64,000 nucleotides of DNA from Rhizobium sp. RU33A (GCF_900156055.1 NZ_FTMQ01000001.1:744001-808000); one strand, 5' to 3'; shown: positions 43,766 to 52,709, numbered from the stretch's first letter. Notes: generated by a model not told the origin, from the sequence alone. Program-made: numbers and translations.

Positions 43766-45207
43766 GATGTCATCTCCGCTCGGCCCTGCTGCGCCGTCGC
43801 CAGCGTTAACTGGACATTCGTTCCCGTGTTGTCGCTGCGGATGGACAAATCAGCTCCGATCCGCTCGACCAGGGAGGCAACGATCCAGATCCCGATGCTG
43901 CGTTCCACGGGGATGTCGTTGACTCGGCCCGAAATCATGGCGGCGACGATCTCGGGCGGCATCCCCGGTCCCTCGTCGGCGACGCTGAGCACAACCGTCT
44001 GAGCATCCTTGCGGGTGAGAGAAACGGTGACGGTGGATCCTGGCGGTGACGCGCGAACGGCATTCAGCATCAGATTGATCAGAATTTGGCGCAGGGCATC
44101 GACGTCCACCCGGAACTCAGTCGGCTCCTCGAACGTCCAGGCAAGCCCGACGCCGGCACGGCCGGCTTCTGGAGCAATCAAGATCTCGAGGTCGCGAATA
44201 TCCTGAGCGGTGATCATTCTGGAACCGGACCGCCGGCGATAGGTGGAGAGCGTGACGTCGACCACCCGGCCGATGCTGTCGAGCCCGTTCTCCAGAAATG
44301 CCAGCGTTTCCTTCCGCACATCCTCGCGGTCGCCAAAGCGCTTGAGCGTGGAGATGCCGTTCTTCAGCCCGGCCAGCGGATTGCGCACCTCGTGCGCGAT
44401 GCTGGCCGCCATGCGTGCGAGAAGACCGTCACGTTCCTGCTGCGCCATTTGTTCAAGGATGTTGACCCTCTGGGCTTCTGATTGCTCGCGCATCGCCAGA
44501 GCCGCTTCCAGCTGGCGCAATTCGTTGCCACGTCGCCAGTCGGCCCCGTTTGTCGAGGAGCCCCCCGGATCTGCCAGCCGGTCAATAAACCCATCCAGAG
44601 GCCTGAGCGAACGCCGTGTTACGACATAAGCCGCAGCCGCAGCGATGATGGCCACCAGGATGTCGATACCGATTGCCGCATTGGATGCGGCATCTGTCGC
44701 CGCCTCAAGCGGCTGCGTGTCGAAGGTCGCGGCGAGATAAAGACGCCCCTCGGTCATGCCATAACTGCGCGCAACCAGGAGAACGGATCTCTCCGAAACC
44801 AGTCGCGCGCTGGCGTCGTCGGGGCCGCTGGCTTGCGCCTCGGTCAAGGCAGCATCGAGCAGATCTCCATCGCTCTCGGCCAGCGTCACCGTAATCGCTT
44901 CACCGGATTGGTCCATCCAGCGTGCTGCGATGCTTTCTTCCAGAAGCGCGGTGCGAAACTCAAGCGACGCCGCCAGGGTCCGCTGCACGGATTGCCGGGC
45001 ATCTTCCTCTTTGATCTCGGCAGCAATATTGCCGGCGACGGCATCGAGGAAGACCAGCGCCTGATCGCGCAGGCCCGTCTCGTTGCTCGACCGCAAAGCC
45101 ATGATGCCGATCTGGGTCGTGCCGACTGCCACCAGGAACATCGCGACTGCCACGAAGAGTGGCAGCGCGACGGAGAGAGGCAGTTTGGGACGCGAAAGTG
45201 AGGACAT
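43762..45207 (-). CDS. membrane sensor histidine kinase, partner of the NtrC-type regulator
   Basis: 481 aa. Two membrane helices (~PLSVALPLFVAVAMFLVAVG and IGIDILVAIIAAAAAYVV near 180) flank a ~140-residue periplasmic sensor region. The HisKA box is MAASIAHEVRNPLAGLKNGI. The ATPase domain has the N box LINLMLNAVRAS and G box VADEGPGMP; the C-terminal G2 box is weak (ERSIGIWIVASLVERIG), which is unusual but compatible with ATP binding. It begins 58 bases after the mrpG stop on the same strand, so it may be partly co-transcribed with the Mrp operon. Confidence 0.9.
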   Translation of the reverse strand: MSSLSRPKLPLSVALPLFVAVAMFLVAVGTTQIGIMALRSSNETGLRDQALVFLDAVAGNIAAEIKEEDARQSVQRTLAASLEFRTALLEESIAARWMDQSGEAITVTLAESDGDLLDAALTEAQASGPDDASARLVSERSVLLVARSYGMTEGRLYLAATFDTQPLEAATDAASNAAIGIDILVAIIAAAAAYVVTRRSLRPLDGFIDRLADPGGSSTNGADWRRGNELRQLEAALAMREQSEAQRVNILEQMAQQERDGLLARMAASIAHEVRNPLAGLKNGISTLKRFGDREDVRKETLAFLENGLDSIGRVVDVTLSTYRRRSGSRMITAQDIRDLEILIAPEAGRAGVGLAWTFEEPTEFRVDVDALRQILINLMLNAVRASPPGSTVTVSLTRKDAQTVVLSVADEGPGMPPEIVAAMISGRVNDIPVERSIGIWIVASLVERIGADLSIRSDNTGTNVQLTLATAQQGRAEMTS

Positions 45208-45265
45208 GCAGATTGATTAGACCAACTCGCGCTTGGCCTGCCAGCACATTATTGCAGCCGAGGCC

Positions 45266-46507
45266 TCATCGTTCCATGATCAGGACGTCGCCTGCCATGT
45301 CGGGTGCGATGCGGTCGAGCCAGGGCGCGCTAAACCAGTTCGTCCGCAGTGGCCGTGGTGTACGGCCCAGCACCACCGCACGCACATCGCCGATCCCGGC
45401 CGGGATGGCGCAGGCACTGTCCGGTGCGACATGGCGCGTGTAGCTGCAACCGAAACGGTCAGCGATCTCGGCCAATCCGGCATCCTTCAGCTGCTTGTCT
45501 GCAACATGCGCGATCTGCGTCACCTGCCAAATACCGTTGAGAAGCGCCCATTCGACGAGAGGGGCCAGGTGGTCTTCGCCGCAATCGCGCACCACCAGCG
45601 TCCGTGCCGTATCGGGCAGTGGCGTCTTGCCGACGAATAGCACCGGGCCGCTATGGCAGCTCGGCAGGCGCAAAAGGCCATCCGGATCCCAGGTCGTGCG
45701 GTCCATCCTGGCCTCGACCTGGTGATGGAACCAGCCCTGGCAGGGCAGAACGAGGAGGGTCTGGCCCGGCTGCGTCTCGCAGCGGAGAATGTGCTCGGGA
45801 TCGCCTTCATCATAGTGCAGGATCGAAGCCACGTCCGTTTCTGCCGTAACCGATTTAAGTTCGCTGATCGCGTCACTCGCCCGCTCACGGATCAACCGAC
45901 GCACCCGAGCCTGATCGGCTGCCGCATGGATCGCATGCGTGTCGATGATGGTGTGTGCTGAGAGGCTAGCGCCGCTTCTCTGGGCAATCGCGCCCGCACG
46001 TTCCGCAACGTGAGCGACCTGTCCATCGATGACGGCGAACCGCACGGCCTCGAGAGCCGGCAGCACCGGCATGTCGTTACGCGGCGCGGGTTTCCGCTGG
46101 GGCGCCCTGTCCCTGTTGTCGACGGCCTGCACTTTCGGAGCCACTGAAACCCAATCGCTTCGCTTGCCGAGCGACTGGTCGGCCCGCGTCAGCACACCGT
46201 CAAGGGCGTCGTCGCCCGAGAGCGTCAGCTGCGCACCCGAGACATAGGCGGCGCGACCTAGGAGATGGCCGGCGACCGGCACGGTAAGCAGCAGGAAGAT
46301 CACGGTCAGGATACCCATTACCGTCGCGTCCAGCGCTCCGTGGGCGATGACGCTGCCGATGATCACCAGGCCAGCACCCAGCGTTCCCGCTTTCGTGGCG
46401 GCATGCATGCGTTGAAACGGATCGGCAAGCTTGATGACGCCGAGAGCGGCGATGCAGAGAAACACCACGCCGGCGAGCTTGAACAGAATGGACAGGATTG
46501 CGAGCAT
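45266..46507 (-). CDS. mrpG: MrpG antiporter subunit fused to a USP-like C-terminal region
   Basis: 413 aa from ATG 46507, which overlaps the mrpF stop (TGATG) and has GGAGGA upstream. Residues ~1-105 are a complete three-helix MrpG (VIKLADPFQRMHAATKAGTLGAG). A charged linker is followed by ~270 cytoplasmic residues that read as two degenerate universal-stress-protein units: AVIDGQVAHVAERAGAIAQR to LLVLPCQGWFHH, and LVVRDCGEDHLAPLVEWALL to AVVLGRTPRPLRTNWFSAPW. The usual nucleotide loop is not intact. MrpG normally ends at ~110-125 aa, as in phaG here. The tail could be a regulatory domain; that is inference. Confidence 0.82.
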   Translation of the reverse strand: MLAILSILFKLAGVVFLCIAALGVIKLADPFQRMHAATKAGTLGAGLVIIGSVIAHGALDATVMGILTVIFLLLTVPVAGHLLGRAAYVSGAQLTLSGDDALDGVLTRADQSLGKRSDWVSVAPKVQAVDNRDRAPQRKPAPRNDMPVLPALEAVRFAVIDGQVAHVAERAGAIAQRSGASLSAHTIIDTHAIHAAADQARVRRLIRERASDAISELKSVTAETDVASILHYDEGDPEHILRCETQPGQTLLVLPCQGWFHHQVEARMDRTTWDPDGLLRLPSCHSGPVLFVGKTPLPDTARTLVVRDCGEDHLAPLVEWALLNGIWQVTQIAHVADKQLKDAGLAEIADRFGCSYTRHVAPDSACAIPAGIGDVRAVVLGRTPRPLRTNWFSAPWLDRIAPDMAGDVLIMER

Positions 46508-46797
46508 CACGCATCCTCCTTTTTCTTCTCGAGAAGAGCAGACAGCGAACACGTTGCAAGGAACCCGATCAATGCGATCCCGAAGGCGACGTCGAGGAAT
46601 TCGCGCCGGCCGGTGACGATCATCGTCAAGGCGGCGATCGCGACGGCAATGCCGGTCAGCATGTCCAGCGCAATGAAGCGGTCGGCATAGCCGGGCCCGG
46701 TCACCATGCGGACGGCCGCAAGAAGCAGCGGTACCATCAGGACGGCGATCATGATGGCGGCAAATGTTGATAGAAACCCATCCAGAAGCGCAATCAT
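46507..46797 (-). CDS. mrpF: Mrp antiporter subunit F
   Basis: 96 aa, three helices; the family stretch RMVTGPGYADRFIALDMLTGIAVAI is clear. It is followed by a short basic C-terminus, ALLEKKKEDA. It overlaps mrpE by ATGA and mrpG by one base. Confidence 0.92.
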   Translation of the reverse strand: MIALLDGFLSTFAAIMIAVLMVPLLLAAVRMVTGPGYADRFIALDMLTGIAVAIAALTMIVTGRREFLDVAFGIALIGFLATCSLSALLEKKKEDA

Positions 46798-47129
46798 CCT
46801 TCGATCTCCTTTATGCGTGTTTCGAACGTGTTCTTGATGCTGTCCACCACCGCCTCGGGCTGTGGCGCATCCAAAACGTGAACATAGAGGGTGCTTAGAT
46901 CCTCGCTGACATGCAGCGAGGTCGTGCCCGGTGTCAGGCTCACGCAGTTCGCAAGCGCCGTGACGCCCGCTCTGCTGCGCAGATCAAGCGGCACGGCGAG
47001 GATCGCCGGCTTGAGCTGCGAGCTGTCGCCAAGCACCTGGCGGGCGACGGCAATCGACGAACGGACGAGTTCGTTGATGAAAACCAGTCCCAGTGTCATG
47101 GACCTGCCGATACGCTTGACGATGGTCAT
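46794..47129 (-). CDS. mrpE: Mrp antiporter subunit E, short form lacking the N-terminal membrane helices
   Basis: 111 aa versus ~158 for phaE in this window. It keeps the conserved centre LGLVFINELVRSSIAVARQVL and the soluble end with CVSLTPGTTSLHVSEDLSTLYVHVLD, but begins where full-length MrpE has already crossed the membrane twice. The ATG overlaps the mrpD stop (ATGA, 47126-47129), so there is no room for a longer start. Either the complex tolerates the loss, or the single remaining amphipathic segment is enough. Confidence 0.85.
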   Translation of the reverse strand: MTIVKRIGRSMTLGLVFINELVRSSIAVARQVLGDSSQLKPAILAVPLDLRSRAGVTALANCVSLTPGTTSLHVSEDLSTLYVHVLDAPQPEAVVDSIKNTFETRIKEIEG

Positions 47130-48631
47130 GGCGACACTCCTGCTGTGGTGTTTTGGTCGATGATGGCGCCGATCAGTTCGCTACGATTGCCGATGCTGTC
47201 GGCGGCGAGGTTGGAGAATGCGACCAGAGGTTCCGGATTGATGCCGATGGCCAGCGTGATGGCTCCAAGCACCACGATGGGCGCCATCATGGCAGCCGGC
47301 ACATGGCGCACCCGGGTCTTGCGCACGGGCTCCTTCCAGAAAGCCTCGATCCAGATCTTGCTCATCGAGAAGATCGTCAGGAGGCTGACAAAGAGGGCGA
47401 TGCCTGCCAGCCACGCCTCATCGCCCTGGAAGGATGCGTCGACCACCATCAGCTTTGCCCAGAAGCCGGAAAGCGGCGGAATGCCGGCCAGAGACAGGGC
47501 AGGGATGGCGAAAAGTACTGCCAGCCACGGCGAGGACTTCATCAATCCGCCGGACTTGCGCAGGTCGAAGGAGCCCGTCGCCCGGTGGATTGCGCCTGCG
47601 ATGAAGAACAGGTTCGCCTTCACCACGATGTGGTGGATGATGTAGAAGACCGCGCCTGCCATGGCGAGCGGCGTCGCGATCGCCAGCCCCAGCATGATAT
47701 AGCCGATCTGGCTGATGATGTGGAACGACAGGATCCGGCGCACATCCCACTGCACTGCCGCACCGAAAACGCCGAACAGCATGGTGCCCGCGGCAAACAC
47801 GCCGATCAGCGGCTTCAAGATCCCGTTGTCGACTTCGAACAGGAGGGTGAAAACGCGGAAGAGTGCGTAGACGCCGACCTTGGTCAGGAGCCCTGCGAAC
47901 ACCGCCGACACGATGATCGATGCCGTGTGGTAGGACGCCGGAAGCCAGAAGAACATCGGGAAGAAGCCGGCCTTGATGCCGAAGGCGAGCAGGAACATCA
48001 TCGCCGACAGGGTAAGCGCAGCCGACGATTCCGTCTGCGGCAGGACCATGGCCAGATCTGCCATGTTCAAGGTGCCGGTCGCACCGTAGAGCAGCCCGAT
48101 CGCCATCAGGAAGAGGATGGTCGAAAGCAGGTTGAGGACGGCATATTTGATCGCCCCGTCGATCTGGGCGCGGGTCCGGTCCAGCGTGATCAAGCCGAGT
48201 GTTGCGATCAGCATCACTTCGAACCACACGTAGAGATTGAAGATGTCGCCGGTCAGAAAGGCACCGTTCACGCCGATCATCAAACCCAGAAACAGGGGGT
48301 AAAAGCCTGAACGGACCTGGCGCTGGCGAAGGTCGGCGACGGAGAAGATCAGGGCGCAGAGCGCCAGAAGGCTCGAGATCACCACCATCGCGACGCTGAA
48401 ACGGTCGGCGACGAAAACGACGCCGAAGGGTGGCATCCAGCTTCCGAAGGTCTTGGTCAGGATGCCGCCCGCCATCACCGCATTGGCGAGGACGAGGGAA
48501 GCGCCGAATGTCAGGATCATGACGGTGAGCGCGATGATGCGCTGCACCTCCGGCCGCGAGTGAAAGGCGGCAGCCAGCGCCGCCCCGATGAGCGGCAGGA
48601 CGACGGGCCACAGGAGAAGTGTGTCAGCCAT
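47126..48631 (-). CDS. mrpD: Mrp antiporter subunit D
   Basis: 501 aa from ATG 48631; the open frame to 48763 lies inside mrpC. About 14 helices with FNLYVWFEVMLIATLGLITL (essential Glu), LAFGIKAGFFPMFFWLPASYHTASIIVSAVFAGLL (essential Lys) and LAGIPPLSGFWAKLMVV. It lacks the acidic insert seen in phaD, showing that the two systems are distant paralogues and not a recent duplication. Confidence 0.93.
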   Translation of the reverse strand: MADTLLLWPVVLPLIGAALAAAFHSRPEVQRIIALTVMILTFGASLVLANAVMAGGILTKTFGSWMPPFGVVFVADRFSVAMVVISSLLALCALIFSVADLRQRQVRSGFYPLFLGLMIGVNGAFLTGDIFNLYVWFEVMLIATLGLITLDRTRAQIDGAIKYAVLNLLSTILFLMAIGLLYGATGTLNMADLAMVLPQTESSAALTLSAMMFLLAFGIKAGFFPMFFWLPASYHTASIIVSAVFAGLLTKVGVYALFRVFTLLFEVDNGILKPLIGVFAAGTMLFGVFGAAVQWDVRRILSFHIISQIGYIMLGLAIATPLAMAGAVFYIIHHIVVKANLFFIAGAIHRATGSFDLRKSGGLMKSSPWLAVLFAIPALSLAGIPPLSGFWAKLMVVDASFQGDEAWLAGIALFVSLLTIFSMSKIWIEAFWKEPVRKTRVRHVPAAMMAPIVVLGAITLAIGINPEPLVAFSNLAADSIGNRSELIGAIIDQNTTAGVSP

Positions 48632-49010
48632 TGCGGACGGCCTCCTTTTCGAAGGGCGAGCCGAGTGCTTCGGCATCGTTATGTTCGTCGGTAAAGACCG
48701 AGCCGAGCGTGTAGTAGGCCTTGAGCACGAGGGCTGCGGCGAACGAGACGAGCGCAAAGCCAATGACGATCGCGGTCAGGATGAGTGCCTGGGGCAGGGG
48801 ATTTGCAGCCCCTTCGCCCAGCGTCTGTGATCCCTGTTCGATCACGGGGGGCGCCGTGAACTGCAGGCCGCCTGCGACGAAGATCAGGAGGTTCGCTGCG
48901 GTGGACAGCAGCACGACCCCGAACAGGATGCGCATCACATGGCGCGACAGGAGGAGGTAGATGCCGGCACCCATCTGGGCGGCGACGGCAAACGCGTAGA
49001 TCAGGCTCAC
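48624..49010 (-). CDS. mrpC: Mrp antiporter subunit C
   Basis: 128 aa, three helices with [20 protein letters not shown] and [25 protein letters not shown]. It is slightly longer than phaC owing to a hydrophilic C-terminus. It overlaps mrpD by eight bases and mrpB by four. Confidence 0.92.
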   Translation of the reverse strand: MSLIYAFAVAAQMGAGIYLLLSRHVMRILFGVVLLSTAANLLIFVAGGLQFTAPPVIEQGSQTLGEGAANPLPQALILTAIVIGFALVSFAAALVLKAYYTLGSVFTDEHNDAEALGSPFEKEAVRNG

Positions 49011-49411
49011 TGTTCTACTCCTTCATAAAAACGGAAGACCAGGGAAAGCACACCGCCGATGACGACCATGAAAACGCCGATATCGAAGGCGGTTGCGGTG
49101 CCGAGATGCGTGGAGCCGAGCTCGAACCACCAATGCGTCAAGAACGATCGATCCGAGATGAGGCCTGGGATGCCGCTGACGAAGGCGAGCACAAGACCCA
49201 GGCCGATCAGTACGACCGGGTGGACGATCAGCGCCTTGCGGGCCTTCGCCACGCTGTCGGAGAGAGCAAGCAGGGCAAAGGCGAGAGCTGCGAACAGCCC
49301 GCCGATGAAGCCGCCGCCCGGCTCGTTATGGCCGCGAAACAGCATGAAGACAGCCGCGCCCAGCAGAAGCACGAAGAACAGGCGGGACATGGTGGAAAAG
49401 ATGACGGACAT
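49007..49411 (-). CDS. mrpB: Mrp antiporter subunit B
   Basis: 134 aa, four helices, with [33 protein letters not shown], the MrpB domain signature. Here it is a separate gene, unlike the phaAB fusion. It starts six bases after the mrpA stop. Confidence 0.92.
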   Translation of the reverse strand: MSVIFSTMSRLFFVLLLGAAVFMLFRGHNEPGGGFIGGLFAALAFALLALSDSVAKARKALIVHPVVLIGLGLVLAFVSGIPGLISDRSFLTHWWFELGSTHLGTATAFDIGVFMVVIGGVLSLVFRFYEGVEQ

Positions 49412-49417
49412 GGTCGG

Positions 49418-51736
49418 TCACTCCTTGTTGCGGGCGGGTTTCAGGGAGCCGCGCAGCAGTCCCCATGCGGCAATGGTGGCAATGGCGACGACGACGATCT
49501 CGCCGAGCGTATCGATGGCGCGGTAATCGACTAGAATGACGTTCACGACATTGCGGCCATAGGCTTCGAGGTAGCTGGTCTCGCCGAAATAGTCGGAAAG
49601 GCGCAGGTCGATGGGTGTGACGCCGATGGAGGCAAGCGCGATGAACATCATCCCGGCGAAGCCCGCGGCGATCACGCCGTCGCGCCGGCGCTCGGAAAGC
49701 GTGCGCGAGTGCCGACGTCGCGACGGCAGTTTGAGGAGCACGGCCGTCATCAGGATCACGATCAGCGTTTCAACGGCCATCTGTGTCAGAGCGAGGTCCG
49801 GAGCGCCGTTCAACATGAAGATCACAGCCGAGCCGAAGCCGACGATGCCGACAGAGACGAGGCCTGCAATCAGCGAGCGGACAATGATCGTCGCCAAGGC
49901 ACCGACCACCGTCAGCATCAGGACGAGTGCGACCGAGAAGCGGATGCTGCCCTCAGAGGCGAGGAAGTCGGCCGACGGGGCCGCGAGGAAGGCGATCGCC
50001 AGGCCCAGGGTGACCACCAGGACGACGAGTGTGGTGTAGCGATGCTGATCGCCGTTCTGGAGCACCCTGGTCGACAGGCGTGCCGTCGCGAGGACGCCGT
50101 TCAGGGCCTTGTGGTAGAAGCGATCGCCGAGGAAGGCATACAGCGTGTCGTAACGACGGAGCGCGTTGTGGATCCGGGTCCACTGGATGACGATGACAGC
50201 GCCGATCGCGACGACGAGCATTGACAGGGCCAGCATCGGGGTCAGGCCGTGCCAGAGCTTGAACGAAACGTCGACCGGCTGGCCGAGGAGTGCCGAGGCT
50301 GCGGGGCCGATGAGCCACTGTCCGGCGGGCGCGGGTATAAGACCGATCAGAATGCCGCCGGCGGCCAGCAGCAAGGGGCCTGCCAGAAGGCCTGATGTCT
50401 CGCCATGATGGATCTCACGCACAGTCTCTGACTTGAAGTAGAACGGCCGGATCGACACGACGCCGGCCACGCCGACCATGACGGCATTGACGAGAACCGC
50501 AGCCGCGATGGGCAGGATGTTCCAATCATTGGCAAGCTGCGCCTCGAACAGATACTCCTTCGAGATGAAGCCGACAAAGGGCGGCAGGCCGGCCATCGAG
50601 AGGCTGGCGAGGACGGCAGCAACGGCGGTGACCGGCAGGAAGCGGGCGAGGCCCGCCAGCTTGTGCAGCCGGGTTTCACCCGTCGCATGGATGGCGGTGC
50701 CGGCGCAGAAGAACAGGGCCGCCTTGTAGAGGGCATGGCTGAGGATAAAGCCGACCGTGGCGACAGCCGCGACTTCGCCTGTCAGGCCGATCAGCATCAC
50801 CAAAATGCCGAGCGAGGCGACGGTCGACTGGGCGAGAACCGCCTTGAAGCCTTCGGCACGAAGCGCCTGCAAGGCAGCAATGATCATGGTCAGAGAACCG
50901 AAGATCACCAGTGTATGTCCAAAGCCCGGCATGCCGGCAAACACACCGTCGAAGCGGGCGAGCAGGAAGACGCCGAGCTTCACCATGGTCGCCGAATGCA
51001 GATAGGCGGAGGCGGGCGTCGGAGCGGCCATGGCATTGGGCAGCCAGAAGTGGAACGGGAACTGCGCGCTCTTGGTGAATGCGCCGATCATGATCAGGAC
51101 TGCGATCGGGATAGCCCAGGTGCTGGCCACCAGCTCATTCGAGCGTGCGAGGACTTCCGTGAATGAGAAGGTGCCGAGCGTCATGCCGATGAGAAGAATG
51201 CCGGCAAACAGCGCGAGACCTCCGCCGCCGGTGACGATCAGGGACTGCAGGGCCGACTTGCGTGCTGCTTCCTTGTGACCGTCGAAGCCGATCAGCAGGA
51301 AGGAGGCGAGGCTTGTCAGTTCCCAGAAAACGAACATGACAATGAGATTGTCCGACAGGACGGTTCCCAGCATGGCGGTCATGAACAGCATGATGAGGCT
51401 GAGGAAACGACCGATCTCACCGCTTGGCTTTTCGGCGAAATAGGCCCCCGCATAGATCACCACCAGCGTGCCGATACCGCTGATCAGCAGGCCGAACAAC
51501 AGTGAAAAGCCGTCCAGGCGGAATGCGAGTTCGACGCCGAGCGAGGGCACCCAGGCCAATTGGGCGATCAGTGCCTGTCCGTCTGCCACCGGCGCGACAT
51601 GCATGAGTAGCGAGGCAAAGATGAACAGAGGTATAAGGCTTACCACCCAGCCGGTGTATCGCCCGAGCAGCGATGAGGCCGGTTTGGCGATGACGGCCCC
51701 GGCCAGTGCGATCAGTATGGTCCACTCAAAGTTCAC
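49418..51736 (-). CDS. mrpA: Mrp antiporter subunit A
   Basis: 772 aa, about 20 helices. The antiporter core has MFVFWELTSLASFLLIGF, FTKSAQFPFHFWLPNAMAAPTPASAYLHSATMVKLGVF and MAGLPPFVGFISKEYLF. The C-terminal part contains GAPDLALTQMAVETLIVIL and DYRAIDTLGEIVVVAI. It is the first gene of the second Mrp operon. The region upstream (51737-51900) is A/T-rich near the start and contains a pair of 14-base palindromes, likely control sites. Confidence 0.93.
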   Translation of the reverse strand: MNFEWTILIALAGAVIAKPASSLLGRYTGWVVSLIPLFIFASLLMHVAPVADGQALIAQLAWVPSLGVELAFRLDGFSLLFGLLISGIGTLVVIYAGAYFAEKPSGEIGRFLSLIMLFMTAMLGTVLSDNLIVMFVFWELTSLASFLLIGFDGHKEAARKSALQSLIVTGGGGLALFAGILLIGMTLGTFSFTEVLARSNELVASTWAIPIAVLIMIGAFTKSAQFPFHFWLPNAMAAPTPASAYLHSATMVKLGVFLLARFDGVFAGMPGFGHTLVIFGSLTMIIAALQALRAEGFKAVLAQSTVASLGILVMLIGLTGEVAAVATVGFILSHALYKAALFFCAGTAIHATGETRLHKLAGLARFLPVTAVAAVLASLSMAGLPPFVGFISKEYLFEAQLANDWNILPIAAAVLVNAVMVGVAGVVSIRPFYFKSETVREIHHGETSGLLAGPLLLAAGGILIGLIPAPAGQWLIGPAASALLGQPVDVSFKLWHGLTPMLALSMLVVAIGAVIVIQWTRIHNALRRYDTLYAFLGDRFYHKALNGVLATARLSTRVLQNGDQHRYTTLVVLVVTLGLAIAFLAAPSADFLASEGSIRFSVALVLMLTVVGALATIIVRSLIAGLVSVGIVGFGSAVIFMLNGAPDLALTQMAVETLIVILMTAVLLKLPSRRRHSRTLSERRRDGVIAAGFAGMMFIALASIGVTPIDLRLSDYFGETSYLEAYGRNVVNVILVDYRAIDTLGEIVVVAIATIAAWGLLRGSLKPARNKE

Positions 51737-51838
51737 GGTACGAGTTCCTCTTGTTGTCCACCATGAGACAGCAAGAGGCGTGCCAGTTTTAAACTATAAA
51801 AATATCAGTATTTTAGCTGTCCGCCTTATCGAGGTGTG

Positions 51839-51882
51839 TTCGGATTTCCGAACGGCGACCTGTCGGAATTCGGAATTCCGAA
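51839..51882. promoter_or_regulatory. two 14-bp palindromic operators upstream of the mrp operon
   Basis: TTCGGATTTCCGAA (51839-51852, one off-symmetry base) and TTCGGAATTCCGAA (51869-51882, perfect) are 30 bases apart, close to three helical turns. The minus-strand mrpA start is 103 bases away and the small membrane-protein gene is 175 bases away on the other side. The cognate regulator is not identifiable here. Confidence 0.65.
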
Positions 51883-52056
51883 CGCGCGAACACTCTTGAA
51901 TCTGCACAACTCCGAGGACGTCTCTCCTCAAGTCTGCATGGCCGCGCAGTCGAACGGAGGGGAACCATCTGCCTGCCGAAACGATTTCCCAAAGTGGAAT
52001 TCGGTGGCAAAAGCCCCGACCGCGTCCATGCACGAACATCGCGAAGGAGAATACGC

Positions 52057-52143
52057 ATGCTCAAGTTTATCGGTGGCACCATCGGGGTCATATTTCTGAT
52101 CGGATTGGCGGTGGTCGTTCTGCTCCTGATGTTGATTTTCTAA
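52057..52143 (+). CDS. 28-residue single-helix membrane protein
   Basis: The ATG at 52057 follows GAAGGAG at an 8-base spacing and the frame runs to TAA 52141-52143. The peptide begins MLKFIGGT and continues as one uninterrupted hydrophobic helix (VIFLIGLAVVVLLLML) to its end. A perfect 8-bp hairpin follows three bases after the stop. The ribosome site, helix-only product and terminator together argue for a real gene. It is divergent from the mrp operon and may share its control region. Its function is unknown; small membrane proteins of this kind often modulate a transporter or sensor. Confidence 0.68.
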   Translation: MLKFIGGTIGVIFLIGLAVVVLLLMLIF

Positions 52144-52145
52144 CG

Positions 52146-52166
52146 CCGGACGCTGCCAGCGTCCGG
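52146..52166 (+). terminator. hairpin after the small membrane-protein gene
   Basis: CCGGACGC pairs perfectly with GCGTCCGG around a TGCCA loop, directly after the TAA. No T-run follows. Confidence 0.65.
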
Positions 52167-52241
52167 AGGTAGTATGTCATGGCACGAACGCACGCCTCCA
52201 CCCATCAAGATGATGAGGCGACGAAACCAAAGGAGTGACAG

Positions 52242-52709
52242 ATGACACTAAAACGCACACTCGCGATGATGGCGATGCTCACTTGCGGGGCTGCGGCCTC
52301 TCCTGCTTTGGGACAATCCGCACCATACCCTGGGAACGACAATCCTGCCGAACTCTTCGGATACGACATTGAGGTCAGTGAAACGGACAATGAGCGCGTT
52401 GCCGACAACGCGTTGCGTGCCGTCCAGCGTGCGAGAGAAACGGCTGAGGAGGTGAAAATGGTCTTCGGCGCCACGCGTTTCCAGTTCGTGGCGCTGAAGC
52501 AGGACAGCATGGACGTCGTGGCGCCGGAGCTTGAAAAAAGGCAATCCGACGTCTCGCGCCTGCAGGCCGCCGTAGAGAGCAGCGCATTGTTCTATACAGC
52601 CATGCGAAGTGAGGGTGTCGCCGCGAGCGATGTCATCGGCGCTGATCTTGCCGACGGAGACAGTCGCTTGAGTTCCGAAAAGCGCGTGACGATCTATCTG
52701 GCGCCGTGA
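52242..52709 (+). CDS. secreted protein of unknown function
   Basis: 155 aa. It has a signal peptide with core LAMMAMLTCGAAASPALG, cleavage near ALGQSA, and GGAG upstream of the ATG. The mature ~130 residues are acidic and helical, with no Cys and no recognised motif (for example VKMVFGATRFQFVALKQDSMD). No family comes to mind. A short GCCTC/GAGGC hairpin follows the gene. Confidence 0.65.
   Translation: MTLKRTLAMMAMLTCGAAASPALGQSAPYPGNDNPAELFGYDIEVSETDNERVADNALRAVQRARETAEEVKMVFGATRFQFVALKQDSMDVVAPELEKRQSDVSRLQAAVESSALFYTAMRSEGVAASDVIGADLADGDSRLSSEKRVTIYLAP

Noticed and set aside
45208-45265. Sigma-54 promoter (GG-N10-GC) between mrpG and the kinase gene
   Set aside because: TGGCAGG with GCGC has the GG/GC spacing on the minus strand but lacks the TTGC consensus; too weak to support.
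51869-51890. Alphaproteobacterial LexA box near the mrp promoter
   Set aside because: GAAC repeats are spaced by four bases or inverted, not the GAAC-N7-GAAC or GTTC-N7-GTTC arrangement.
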